In this document: piece after piece, positions 38,580 to 46,498 of the stretch
Layout of the letters: each line of letters starts with the position of its first letter
Position numbering within the stretch: position 1 is the first letter of the stretch
DNA from: Lactobacillaceae bacterium UBA5807
Lineage (GTDB): Bacteria; Bacillota; Bacilli; Lactobacillales; Lactobacillaceae
Length of the DNA: 64,000 bases
Direction of reading: 5' to 3'
NCBI GenBank assembly: GCA_002418005.1
Contig: DIDF01000041.1
Coordinates: 76,782 to 140,781, forward strand
Translations under genes and position numbers: made by a program
The notes under the pieces: model-generated
Told to the model about the DNA's origin: nothing
What the model saw: only the letters and a program-made list of their open reading frames with translations
Databases searched by the model: none

Positions 38580-38624
38580 TTTAAGCTAACTTTAAGTTGA
38601 TGGCAGTAAAGTACAGACAATCAA
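38580..38624 (+). promoter_or_regulatory. Response-regulator-like box and promoter module 1
   Basis: TTTAAG-N5-TTTAAG at 38580-38596, then 10 bases, then -10-like TAAAGT (38607-38612), then AGACAATCAA (38615-38624). TTTAAG-N5-TTTAAG is the consensus of CiaR in streptococci and resembles sites of other OmpR-type activators. The second half-site sits where a -35 would be. Confidence 0.6.
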
Positions 38625-38676
38625 AGTTTAAAGGAGTAATTGAAGCCACAAATTAATTTAAAAAATAAATTTCAAT

Positions 38677-38721
38677 TTTAAGCTTAGATTAAGCTCAATA
38701 TAATAATATAAAGACAATCAA
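38677..38721 (+). promoter_or_regulatory. Response-regulator-like box and promoter module 2
   Basis: TTTAAG-N5-ATTAAG at 38677-38693, then 10 bases, then -10-like TAATAT (38704-38709; an overlapping TATAAT is at 38699-38704), then the same AGACAATCAA (38712-38721). All spacings equal those in module 1, so the two modules look like duplicated promoters. Confidence 0.62.
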
Positions 38722-38982
38722 GAAAGGAAGCTTGATAAGTTTCAAATTCCTATCGTGAGTTAATGAAGTCAAAGAGCTTCAACTCACAACCCCCATTCTT
38801 ATTTGTCCCCCCTCAACAAATAAAATGCAGTGAAACTAAAGCAAACCTAATTGAATTTCATTATCTTTCCCCCCTAAAAAGATAATCCCCATAAATTACG
38901 AATAAAGCTAAAAAATACTTCCCTCCAAATAAAGTATTTAAATTCCCTTTCTAAAAGACCTCCGAGTAGCGGAGGCCTTTTT
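38714..38982 (+). ncRNA. Candidate regulatory small RNA with C-rich hairpin loops
   Basis: No RBS-led gene fits this stretch. A first hairpin GTGAGTT-AAT-GAAG/CTTC-AACTCAC (38755-38787) is followed by three stem-loops that display C-rich loops: ATTTGT/ACAAAT (38801-38821, loop with C6), ATTATCTTT/AAAGATAAT (38860-38886, loop with C6) and AAATACTT/AAGTATTT (38913-38939, loop with CCCTCC). More C runs lie between them (38790-38794, 38887-38890, 38945-38947). It ends in a terminator CCTCCG-AGTAG-CGGAGG plus T5. C-rich single strands can pair with Shine-Dalgarno sequences, as in several Gram-positive small RNAs. A 40-codon ATG frame (38763-38885) without a convincing RBS is the alternative. Confidence 0.68.
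38953..38982 (+). terminator. Terminator of the candidate small RNA
   Basis: AAAAG-A-CCTCCG (38953-38964), loop AGTAG, CGGAGG-C-CTTTTT (38970-38982). Confidence 0.9.
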
Positions 38983-39034
38983 CGTGTCATGAGGTATATA
39001 ATTATTCTTAAAATGGCTAGAAAGGTTGATTTAA

Positions 39035-39670
39035 ATGGCACTGCACACAATTTTAACTTCGGAATGGATTAAATGGGGAAAGCAAATGGTCGCCGAAAAC
39101 CCTCGCTTAGAAGGCTTTGTTCCTAGTGAGGGCGGTTTTAATCCCCAAATAATTTTGTTGGGTGAAGCTCCCGGTGATAAAGAGGTTAAAATTGGCCGCC
39201 CATTTATGGGGCCATCTGGAAAAGAACTTGATAGGTGGTTGGCTAGCCTCGGTTTGACAAGAGAAGACATCTACATAACCGGGGTGGTCAATTCACGCCC
39301 ATTTTCGATTGGTAGGTCTGGCCGCAAGAGTGATCGTAGGCCAAATCAAACGGAGGTAAAACGCGCCGCGCCAATGTTTGACTGGGAGTTGGCTCATTTT
39401 CAGACTCAGTTGTTAGTTCCCATGGGCAATGCCAGTTTGCAAAGACTTTTAGGAAACAAGGCTAAAATTGGCGATCTTCATGGGCAGCTTCTAGTAAAGC
39501 CAATTCAAAAGTTCAATCAGAAAACCGGTAAATTTGAATTTACCACTAAGAAGTATCAGATTTTTCCGCTGTATCATCCTTCTTATTCTAAGCGGTTTAA
39601 GAATATGAAGGAGACTGTGGACAAAGATTCTGAGACACTTAAAAAGATTCTTGATAAACAAAGAAAATAA
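39035..39670 (+). CDS. Uracil-DNA glycosylase-superfamily protein lacking Fe-S cysteines
   Basis: A 211-residue protein of the family 4-like uracil-DNA glycosylase group. Motif 1 is ILLGEAPGDKEVKIGRPFMGPSGKELDRWL and motif 2 is PLYHPSYSKRF, the usual uracil-binding and HPS regions. The sequence contains no cysteine at all, so the [4Fe-4S] cluster of true family 4 enzymes cannot be present. It may be a cluster-free lactobacillar variant. The plus-strand start ATG 39035 follows AGAAAGG. It probably removes uracil or a related base from DNA, but activity is not proven. The gene stands just after the small RNA. Confidence 0.78.
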   Translation: MALHTILTSEWIKWGKQMVAENPRLEGFVPSEGGFNPQIILLGEAPGDKEVKIGRPFMGPSGKELDRWLASLGLTREDIYITGVVNSRPFSIGRSGRKSDRRPNQTEVKRAAPMFDWELAHFQTQLLVPMGNASLQRLLGNKAKIGDLHGQLLVKPIQKFNQKTGKFEFTTKKYQIFPLYHPSYSKRFKNMKETVDKDSETLKKILDKQRK

Positions 39671-39763
39671 AAAATTATCTTCAGTTATTCTTCGTCAATT
39701 TTTCCGAGATTCTTCAAATCTTCTCGATAAGATAGGGTAAAAGAAAATTGGCAGGTATTCAAA

Positions 39764-40474
39764 ATGGCAAAGTATGACCTCACTGTTTGGGAAATGGTTA
39801 TCAGATTAATAGCTTCGATTGTCGTGGGTGGCATTGTTGGCCTTGAACGGGAAATTAAAAGCCGGCCTGCCGGAATGAAAACCCATATTTTGGTTTGTGT
39901 TGGGGCAACTTTACTTGCTCTAATTCAAGAAGAATTAACTTGGCAGGCCATCGAGTTTGCGAAAAATAACCCTAAGTTGATTGGCACTTTATCTTCCGAT
40001 GAGGCCAGATTGACTGCCCAAATCGTCAGCGGCGTTGGCTTTTTAGGAGCCGGAACAATCATTATGAACAAGCAATCAGTAACTGGCCTGACAACTGCGG
40101 CATCCCTTTGGGCCGTTGCCGGAATTGGAATTGCTTTGGGAATGGGGATGTATTACATCGCCGCCGGCAGTCTTATTTGTATTATGTTAGCCTTAACTGC
40201 TATCACTTATTTTTTGCCGATTCCTAATATCCTTCATTTGTATGTTGAACTTGAGCACGGTGATGATACTCACTTCTTTATCCATAAGCATATGCGAAAT
40301 AAAGGAATAACGGTTGAAAATACTGAATTAAGTGTTGAACGGAAGAACAGCGATACTAATCGCAGGTACTCGATGATTTATACATTATCTTGTCCAAGGG
40401 ATACAGATGAAAATGAAATGCTAGTGGATTTGTCTAAAAACGAAAACATTCGCAAACTGCGAATTGTTAAGTAA
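39764..40474 (+). CDS. MgtC/SapB-family membrane protein
   Basis: A 236-residue protein. The N-terminal membrane domain contains GGIVGLEREIKSRPAGMKTHILVCVGATLLAL and RLTAQIVSGVGFLGAGTIIM, the two most conserved MgtC motifs. It is followed by a soluble C-terminal domain of about 80 residues resembling an ACT-like fold. In other bacteria MgtC modulates F-type ATPase or Mg2+ homeostasis; the role in this organism is unknown. A GATAAGAT/TAAAAG-rich sequence precedes the ATG but no clear promoter is visible. A bidirectional terminator follows. Confidence 0.87.
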   Translation: MAKYDLTVWEMVIRLIASIVVGGIVGLEREIKSRPAGMKTHILVCVGATLLALIQEELTWQAIEFAKNNPKLIGTLSSDEARLTAQIVSGVGFLGAGTIIMNKQSVTGLTTAASLWAVAGIGIALGMGMYYIAAGSLICIMLALTAITYFLPIPNILHLYVELEHGDDTHFFIHKHMRNKGITVENTELSVERKNSDTNRRYSMIYTLSCPRDTDENEMLVDLSKNENIRKLRIVK

Positions 40475-40522
40475 AAATTCCCATAAATTGAAGTAATCCT
40501 CAATTTATGGGAATTTTGTTTT
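40473..40522. terminator. Bidirectional terminator
   Basis: AAAATTCCCATAAATTGA pairs with TCAATTTATGGGAATTTT around a short loop, between converging genes. Confidence 0.93.
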
Positions 40523-41370
40523 TAGAGAATGTCTAATGGCACTTTATGATTTGGAGCCGGATAAGCTTTATCTAACGCTTCAAGTTCGTCTTTTGTTAAG
40601 TCAATTTTTAAAGCTTTAACGTTATCAACAGCGTGATCAGGGTTGCTGGTTTGCGGAATGGCCAAGGTTGCGTCATCACGGATATCCCAAGCCAAAATAA
40701 TTTGATAAATTGAGGCATTATGATTAGCGGCAATTTCTTTTAAAGTTTGATTTCCTTCAAACTTAGCGGCATGGGTATCACCTTGGGCGACTGGTGAATA
40801 GGCAATTAAAGGAATATGCCGTTCCCTCATCCAGTCCAGCAAACTGTATTCGATTCCGCGACTATTCAAACTGTAAAGATCTTCGTTTGCGGCAACTTCA
40901 TCGCCTCCGGGCAAGGCAACTAATTCTTTCATGTCGGCAAGGTCAAAGTTGGAAACTCCCCAGCTTTTGATCTTGCCTTTTTTTTGAATTTCTTTTAAAG
41001 TTTCCACCGTTTCAATCAGCGGAATTGAACCGCGCCAGTGATAAAGGTAAAGGTCAATGTAATCAGTACCCAATAATTTGAGACTTTTATTAACGCTTTT
41101 TTCCATGGCCGATTTTGATGCATTCGATGGCAGAACTTTATCGATCAAGAAAAGATTGTTTCGATCTAGAGTTGAAATTGCTTCGCCTACCAAATCTTCG
41201 CTGCGACCGTTGCCATACATTTCTGCGGTATCGATAACTTTGGCGCCAGCTTGAATTCCAGCTTGCAAAGCCTTTACTTCTTGATCTCTAATTGATTTTG
41301 TGTCACCCATGTGCCAAGTTCCTAACCCAATTGCTGGGACCTTTTGACCACTTAAAAGCATCTCTTTCAT
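40522..41370 (-). CDS. Aldo/keto reductase
   Basis: A 282-residue NADPH-dependent AKR with the TIM-barrel pattern. The catalytic tetrad is complete: Asp47, Tyr52 (VIDTAEMYGNGRSE), Lys78 (FLIDKVLP) and His111 (LYLYHWRGS). WGVSNFDLADM and IPQTSNPDHAVDN form the cofactor site. Start ATG 41370 has AGGAGGC on the minus strand. It is divergent from an MFS transporter. The carbonyl substrate is unknown. Confidence 0.9.
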   Translation of the reverse strand: MKEMLLSGQKVPAIGLGTWHMGDTKSIRDQEVKALQAGIQAGAKVIDTAEMYGNGRSEDLVGEAISTLDRNNLFLIDKVLPSNASKSAMEKSVNKSLKLLGTDYIDLYLYHWRGSIPLIETVETLKEIQKKGKIKSWGVSNFDLADMKELVALPGGDEVAANEDLYSLNSRGIEYSLLDWMRERHIPLIAYSPVAQGDTHAAKFEGNQTLKEIAANHNASIYQIILAWDIRDDATLAIPQTSNPDHAVDNVKALKIDLTKDELEALDKAYPAPNHKVPLDIL

Positions 41371-41538
41371 TTCGATTGCCTCCTATCTTTTTAACCAGTA
41401 TTAATGGTAGTTGTTTAATTATATTTCTTCAAGAAGATTTCGCTGACTGCGTGTGCTGGTGGACATGAAGATGCCTTTAGCGTTATACTTACTTTTTGCA
41501 ATTAGTAATAATCTAAATAATAGGGGGAGGAAAATTAA

Positions 41539-42741
41539 ATGAGCAGACGGACTAAACAGGCAATTATTGTTCTAATAATAAGTAACTTTTTAGTTTGTAT
41601 TGGCATGAGTCTTGTATTTCCGGTATTGCCATTTATCAAAAACGAGCTGCATTTTAGCGCCTTAGATATGACAATGATGAGTTCGCTGTTTGCGATTGCT
41701 CAATTAATTGCTTCTCCTTTTGTTGGCCAACTGTCAGATAAGATAGGAAAGAAGCCGATTTTGATTTGGGGTTTGTTTCTCTACGCTTTTTCTGAAGTGC
41801 TTTTCGCGGTTACCAATTATTTGTGGATGTTTGATATTTCTCGGATCATTGGTGGAGTTTCCGCCGCAATGGTGGTGCCACCAACAAATGCCTTGGCGGC
41901 GGAGATCACCACGCCCCGGCAAAGGGCAAGAGTAATTGGTCTGCTGGCAGCTGCTTTCAGTGGTGGCCTAATTCTTGGGCCTGGGATTGGCGGAATGTTG
42001 GCTAATATTAATCTTAAAACTCCATTCTGGTGTGCAGCCGTTCTCGGTCTTCTCAGCATGGTATCACTAATCTTCTTTTTACCTAAGGAAAAGGAAATTG
42101 AGCGATCATCAAATCGGAAGTCTCATCATGTTGAACCTCAAAGCCAAGGCATTTGGACAATGACTAGGAAGTTGTTTTCCAGTCCGTTAGCGATTTTGTT
42201 TGTCTTAATTTTTGTTTCTTCTTTTGGATTGGTTGGCTTTGAAAGTATCTACAGCCTTTATGTTAACGAAGTCCATCACTTCACCATGGCCAATATTGCC
42301 TTGGTGCTAACATTAAATGGCTTGATTTCACTTTTCTTTCAAGTAGTTCTCTTTGATCGCATGGTAGTTTGGCTTTCGGAGAAACGGTTGATTACTTTAT
42401 GCTTTGGGCTGTCTTTGTTTGGAACAATATGGATTGTTCTGGCTCAAGCTAAGTGGGAAGTTGTTGTTGCCACTCTAGTTGTTTTCACCTGTTACGATTT
42501 AGTTCGACCGTCTTTGACGACGCTGCTGACAAAATCGACAGTCTCCAACCAAGGCTTCATTAACGGAATGAATATGGCTTTAATCTCAGTTGGAAATATT
42601 ATCGGACCGATAGTTTCCGGGATTCTGCTTGATATGAATTATCACGTTCCATACCTCTTAGTTGCCGTTTTTTTGGCGGTTTCGGCTGTTTTGAGCTTCT
42701 TTGTTAAAAACAACTATCGGATAGATATTTCCAAGGCATAA
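41539..42741 (+). CDS. MFS multidrug efflux transporter (Bmr/NorA-like)
   Basis: A 400-residue 12-helix DHA1 protein. PVLPFIKNELHFSALDMTMMSSLFAIAQLIASPFVGQLSDKIGKKPIL is the TM1-2 region with motif A, and SGGLILGPGIGGML is motif C. Similarity is to Bmr/NorA/quinolone-type exporters. RBS GGGGGAGG. A strong terminator follows. The substrate is unknown. Confidence 0.85.
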   Translation: MSRRTKQAIIVLIISNFLVCIGMSLVFPVLPFIKNELHFSALDMTMMSSLFAIAQLIASPFVGQLSDKIGKKPILIWGLFLYAFSEVLFAVTNYLWMFDISRIIGGVSAAMVVPPTNALAAEITTPRQRARVIGLLAAAFSGGLILGPGIGGMLANINLKTPFWCAAVLGLLSMVSLIFFLPKEKEIERSSNRKSHHVEPQSQGIWTMTRKLFSSPLAILFVLIFVSSFGLVGFESIYSLYVNEVHHFTMANIALVLTLNGLISLFFQVVLFDRMVVWLSEKRLITLCFGLSLFGTIWIVLAQAKWEVVVATLVVFTCYDLVRPSLTTLLTKSTVSNQGFINGMNMALISVGNIIGPIVSGILLDMNYHVPYLLVAVFLAVSAVLSFFVKNNYRIDISKA

Positions 42742-42822
42742 TATAAAGAAAATTTAATAATTTTTGTTTTTTGGCTGTTAACCCCTAGACAAAAATTCAT
42801 CAAAAAAACTGGATTTTTTCTT

Positions 42823-42862
42823 AAAAAGGAGCTTGAAATGCTGATATTTCAGGCTCCTTTTT
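42823..42862 (+). terminator. Terminator after the Bmr-like gene
   Basis: AAAAAGGAGC-TTGAAAT pairs with ATTTCA-GGCTCCTTTTT. It separates this gene from the NrdR-controlled operon. Confidence 0.92.
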
Positions 42863-42881
42863 GCTTACTTTTAATAAATTG

Positions 42882-42909
42882 TTCACAATTTAGTCAGGCA
42901 ACATATAGT
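42882..42909 (+). promoter_or_regulatory. Promoter of the Nramp-nrdDG-sufCDB operon
   Basis: TTCACA (42882-42887) and TATAGT (42904-42909) with a 16-base spacer. The -10 overlaps the degenerate upstream NrdR-like box. Confidence 0.65.
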
Positions 42910-42943
42910 ATATTAAACACTCAAACAACACTATATATTGTGT
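42898..42943 (+). promoter_or_regulatory. NrdR box pair
   Basis: ACACTATATATTGTGT at 42928-42943 matches the NrdR consensus acaCwAtATaTwGtgt at every position. A weaker copy (about 10 of 16 matches) is at 42898-42913, 30 bases or three helical turns upstream, which is the usual geometry for tandem NrdR boxes. Confidence 0.85.
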
Positions 42944-43013
42944 TTGGAGACTTTACATCCACCAATTAATTTACTACACTTTTACTTGAAATCTTTTGAA
43001 AGGGGTAATGCCG

Positions 43014-44294
43014 ATGAAAGAACCAGCAGATGTTACTGCACCACTACATATTGAATCAAGAACCCATCTACTTACTAAGATTGGGCATTTACTAAAGGTC
43101 TGGGGACCCGGGTTGATTGTCATGCTAGCAGATACTGATGCCGGTTGTATCATCACGGCCGCCCAATCTGGGGCTCAATGGGGCTATTCAATGATTTTGC
43201 CCCAACTATTACTGATCCCGGTTTTGTACGTTGCCCAGGAAATGACCGTTCGTTTGGGAATCATTACCAAAAAGGGCCATGGGCAGTTAATTAGAGAACA
43301 CTTTGGTACCGGCTGGGCTTGGTTATCCGCTGGGACCTTGGCGGTATCTGCCATTGGGGCTCTTTTAACCGAGTTCATTGGCGTTGCCGGAGTTGGCGAA
43401 CTGTTTGGCATCCCCAAATGGATCACAATTCCGATTGCGACTGTTGTTTTGATTGCAATTGCTTTTTGCGGCAGCTATCGACGAGTCGAAAAAATTGGTG
43501 TTTTATTTGGCTTGGCTGAACTGGTTTTCTTTATCGCAATGATTTTGGCCAAACCACAGCCAGCAGATGTTGCTCAGGGAATGATGACGATTCTGTTTCA
43601 TCATTCTTCCTATATTTATTTGGTTGCGGCAAACGTGGGTGCCGTGATTATGCCTTGGATGATTTTTTACCAGCAGGGTGCGGTGGTTGATAAACACCTT
43701 AAAAGTACTGATATTCCAAAGGAACGCCATGATACCGCGGTGGGAACTTTGCTCACTCAAGGAATCATGATTATGTTTGTTGTGACCTTTGCCGCCACAG
43801 TAGGTTTGAAAGGTAATCATGCACCATTGAATTCAGTTGGTGATTTGGCTTCAGCACTTTCACCGTTTATTGGAACTTCACCAGCAAAGATTTTGACCGG
43901 CCTAAGTATCTTTGGTGGGTCGATGGTAGCTGCTTTGGTTGTCGCTTTAGCCGGAACCTGGGGTGTCACTGAGGTTTTGAACTGGAAGCATAGTTTAAAT
44001 GAGCCGCTCAAAAAGGGAAACTTTGGTTTTTACATAATCTATTGTCTGGCTCACGTGATTGGGGCAGTAATTGTTTTAGCCAATATTAATTTGGTTGAAC
44101 TGGCCGTATCCGTTGAAGTTATGAATGCATTATTATTACCGATTGTCCTCGGGTTCTTGCTTTTACTTGAAGCAAAGGCATTACCTTCAAAATACAGAAT
44201 GCATGGTATTTATCGAGTGTTTGTAATGAGTTCATGTATCGTAGTTATGATTTTCGGATTATATATGATTGGTCCAACAACTGGACTTTGGTAA
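43014..44294 (+). CDS. Nramp-like divalent metal transporter with altered binding motif
   Basis: A 426-residue membrane protein of the Nramp superfamily, distinct from the two MntH proteins. The TM1 motif is D-A-G-C (residues 42-45, LADTDAGC) instead of DPGN, and the TM6 motif is M-P-W-M (213-216) instead of MPHN. The metal-contacting Asp and Met are kept, Asn is replaced by Cys and His by Trp, so selectivity may differ. ATG 43014 has AAAGGGG at 8 bases; TTG 42996 and ATG 43008 are poorer. nrdD begins 26 bases downstream with no terminator, and an NrdR box precedes this gene. Import of Fe2+ for the Fe-S and radical enzymes downstream is an inference. Confidence 0.83.
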   Translation: MKEPADVTAPLHIESRTHLLTKIGHLLKVWGPGLIVMLADTDAGCIITAAQSGAQWGYSMILPQLLLIPVLYVAQEMTVRLGIITKKGHGQLIREHFGTGWAWLSAGTLAVSAIGALLTEFIGVAGVGELFGIPKWITIPIATVVLIAIAFCGSYRRVEKIGVLFGLAELVFFIAMILAKPQPADVAQGMMTILFHHSSYIYLVAANVGAVIMPWMIFYQQGAVVDKHLKSTDIPKERHDTAVGTLLTQGIMIMFVVTFAATVGLKGNHAPLNSVGDLASALSPFIGTSPAKILTGLSIFGGSMVAALVVALAGTWGVTEVLNWKHSLNEPLKKGNFGFYIIYCLAHVIGAVIVLANINLVELAVSVEVMNALLLPIVLGFLLLLEAKALPSKYRMHGIYRVFVMSSCIVVMIFGLYMIGPTTGLW

Positions 44295-44320
44295 AAAAAA
44301 ATTGATCAGGGGTGGTTTTA

Positions 44321-46498
44321 ATGGATTTTGTTGAAACAAAAAAAGATCTTAATTGGAAAGATTTGAAACAAAAAACTGTTGTTAAAGCCGATGGCGAAAA
44401 GGTTGCTTTTTATCCGTATAAGATTGATTTGGTAATTGATCAGTTAACTAAAGATGAAGCCGTTAAAAAAGAACTTCATCAACGAATCTTTGATCAAATT
44501 AAAGAAACTGGGGACACGATGACTTCAGTTTCTATCAGAGATATCTTTACAAGTGCTTTGATTTCTATGGGGTTAACCGATTTAGCTAATAAATATGATG
44601 AGTACCGTCACCAAGATATTCAAAAATGGCAAGAAGCCATTGATCCACAACACAAATTAAGTCAGTTATTCAATGGCAAGGATAACGTTGTTCACGAAAA
44701 TGCTAATAAGGACAGCAACATTTTTAGTACCCGGCGTGATTTAACTGCCGGGATGGTTGGTAAATCAATGGGATTGACAATGATGCCGGAAACGGTTGCT
44801 AAAGCCCATCTTCGCGGGGACATTCATTATCACGATTTGGACTATTCTCCACTAACCGCGATGACCAACTGTTGTCTGATCGACTTTAAAAACATGCTTG
44901 CTCATGGTTTCAAGATTGGTAATGCCGATGTTGAGCCACCGCGTTCGATTCAAACTGCCACTGCGCAAATGTCCCAAATTATCGCTAACGTTGCTTCCAG
45001 CCAATATGGTGGCTGTTCATCTGATCGAACTGACGAAATGCTGGCTCCATATGCCGAGATTAACTACAAGAAGCATTTGGCCGACGCTAAACAATGGATT
45101 GCTCCTGATAAACAGGAAGAGTTCGCCAAAGAAAAGACTAAAAAAGATATTTATGATGCCATGCAGGCCTTGGAGTATGAAGTTAATACTTTGTTCTCTT
45201 CAAATGGGCAAACTCCATTTACCACAGTTGGTTTTGGTCTGGGGACTTCATGGATTGAAAAAGAAATTCAAAAAGCAATCCTCAAGGTCAGAATCAAGGG
45301 CCTTGGCAAGCAGCACAGAACCGCCATTTTTCCTAAATTGATCTTTACCTTAAAACGCGGATTGAATTTAAAGCCTGGCGATCCAAACTACGACGTTAAG
45401 AAGTTAGCAGTTGAATGTGCTACTAAGCGGATGTATCCAGATATTTTAATGTACGACAAGATCATTGAATTAACTGGTAGTTTTAAGTGCCCGATGGGCT
45501 GTCGAAGCTTTTTGCAAGGCTGGAAAGATGAAAATGGCAAGGAAGTTAACAGTGGGCGAATGAACCTAGGGGTTATCACCATTAATCTTCCCCGAGTAGC
45601 TATTGAATCCAAAGGTAACAAAGATGTTTTCTGGGAAATCATGGATGACCGGATTCACGTTGCCAAGAAGGCATTGTTGAATCGAGTTGAAAGATGTAAA
45701 CAAGCTAAACCTCAGAATGCACCAATTCTGTATGAAAATGGTGCATTTGGCAAGCGTCTCAAGGATAATGATGACGTTGACCAATTGTTTAGGAATAGTC
45801 GAGCAACCGTTTCTTTGGGATACATTGGTTTGTATGAAGTTGGTACCGAGTTTTACGGTCCCAAATGGGAGCACAACCAAGAAGCCCACGACTTCACCGT
45901 TTCAATTGTCAAATACCTTCATGACTACTGTGCAAAGTGGGAAAAGCAGTATGGTTATCACTTTAGTGTTTACTCAACTCCAGCTGAGTCATTGACCGAT
46001 ACCTTCTGTGAAGATGATATTGCCAGATTTGGCCGCATTCCTGACATCACTGCCAAGGAATACTATACTAACAGTTTCCATTATGATGTCCGCAAGAATC
46101 CAACTCCGTTTGAAAAGTTGGCCTTTGAAGAGGAATATCCTAAGTATGCTGCCGGTGGCTTTATCCACTATTGTGAATATCCAAATTTGAAACAAAATCC
46201 AGCTGCTTTGGAAGCTGTTTGGGACTGGGCTTATGACCATGTTGGTTATCTTGGGACTAATGCTTCGATTGATCACTGTTTTAAGTGCGGCTTTGACGGT
46301 GACTTCAAGCCAACTGCCAAAGGATTTGAATGCCCACAATGTGGCAACCGTGATCCAAAGACTTGTGATGTTGTTAAAAGAACTTGCGGCTATCTTGGCA
46401 ACCCAATGATTAGACCAATGGTTCACGGCCGTCACAAGGAAATTGCTTCAAGAGTTAAGAATATGAGGTTAGGTGATATTTCTGATGGAAAGAACTAG
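44321..46498 (+). CDS. nrdD: Anaerobic (class III) ribonucleoside-triphosphate reductase
   Basis: A 725-residue glycyl-radical enzyme making dNTPs from NTPs without oxygen. An N-terminal ATP-cone-like domain (about 15-105) is followed by the catalytic barrel with MTNCCLIDFKNMLAHGF. A zinc module CFKCGFDGDF...CPQCGN lies near the C-terminus, then the radical loop RTCGYLGNP with Gly690 as the radical site. ATG 44321 has AGGGGTGG at the right spacing; GTG 44312 lies within this RBS. It overlaps nrdG by 14 bases. It belongs to the NrdR-led operon. Confidence 0.96.
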   Translation: MDFVETKKDLNWKDLKQKTVVKADGEKVAFYPYKIDLVIDQLTKDEAVKKELHQRIFDQIKETGDTMTSVSIRDIFTSALISMGLTDLANKYDEYRHQDIQKWQEAIDPQHKLSQLFNGKDNVVHENANKDSNIFSTRRDLTAGMVGKSMGLTMMPETVAKAHLRGDIHYHDLDYSPLTAMTNCCLIDFKNMLAHGFKIGNADVEPPRSIQTATAQMSQIIANVASSQYGGCSSDRTDEMLAPYAEINYKKHLADAKQWIAPDKQEEFAKEKTKKDIYDAMQALEYEVNTLFSSNGQTPFTTVGFGLGTSWIEKEIQKAILKVRIKGLGKQHRTAIFPKLIFTLKRGLNLKPGDPNYDVKKLAVECATKRMYPDILMYDKIIELTGSFKCPMGCRSFLQGWKDENGKEVNSGRMNLGVITINLPRVAIESKGNKDVFWEIMDDRIHVAKKALLNRVERCKQAKPQNAPILYENGAFGKRLKDNDDVDQLFRNSRATVSLGYIGLYEVGTEFYGPKWEHNQEAHDFTVSIVKYLHDYCAKWEKQYGYHFSVYSTPAESLTDTFCEDDIARFGRIPDITAKEYYTNSFHYDVRKNPTPFEKLAFEEEYPKYAAGGFIHYCEYPNLKQNPAALEAVWDWAYDHVGYLGTNASIDHCFKCGFDGDFKPTAKGFECPQCGNRDPKTCDVVKRTCGYLGNPMIRPMVHGRHKEIASRVKNMRLGDISDGKN

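Noticed and set aside
38640..38681. 13-codon TTG frame after AAAGGAG downstream of promoter module 1
   Set aside because: The RBS is only about 3 bases from the TTG and the peptide is featureless.
38763..38885. 40-codon ATG frame inside the candidate small RNA
   Set aside because: No convincing RBS, composition follows the stem-loops, no known peptide features. Kept as the main alternative to a pure RNA function.
45989..46435. 148-codon minus-strand open frame inside nrdD
   Set aside because: Lies wholly antisense to a strongly conserved enzyme, has no RBS or recognisable domain, and is explained by codon bias.
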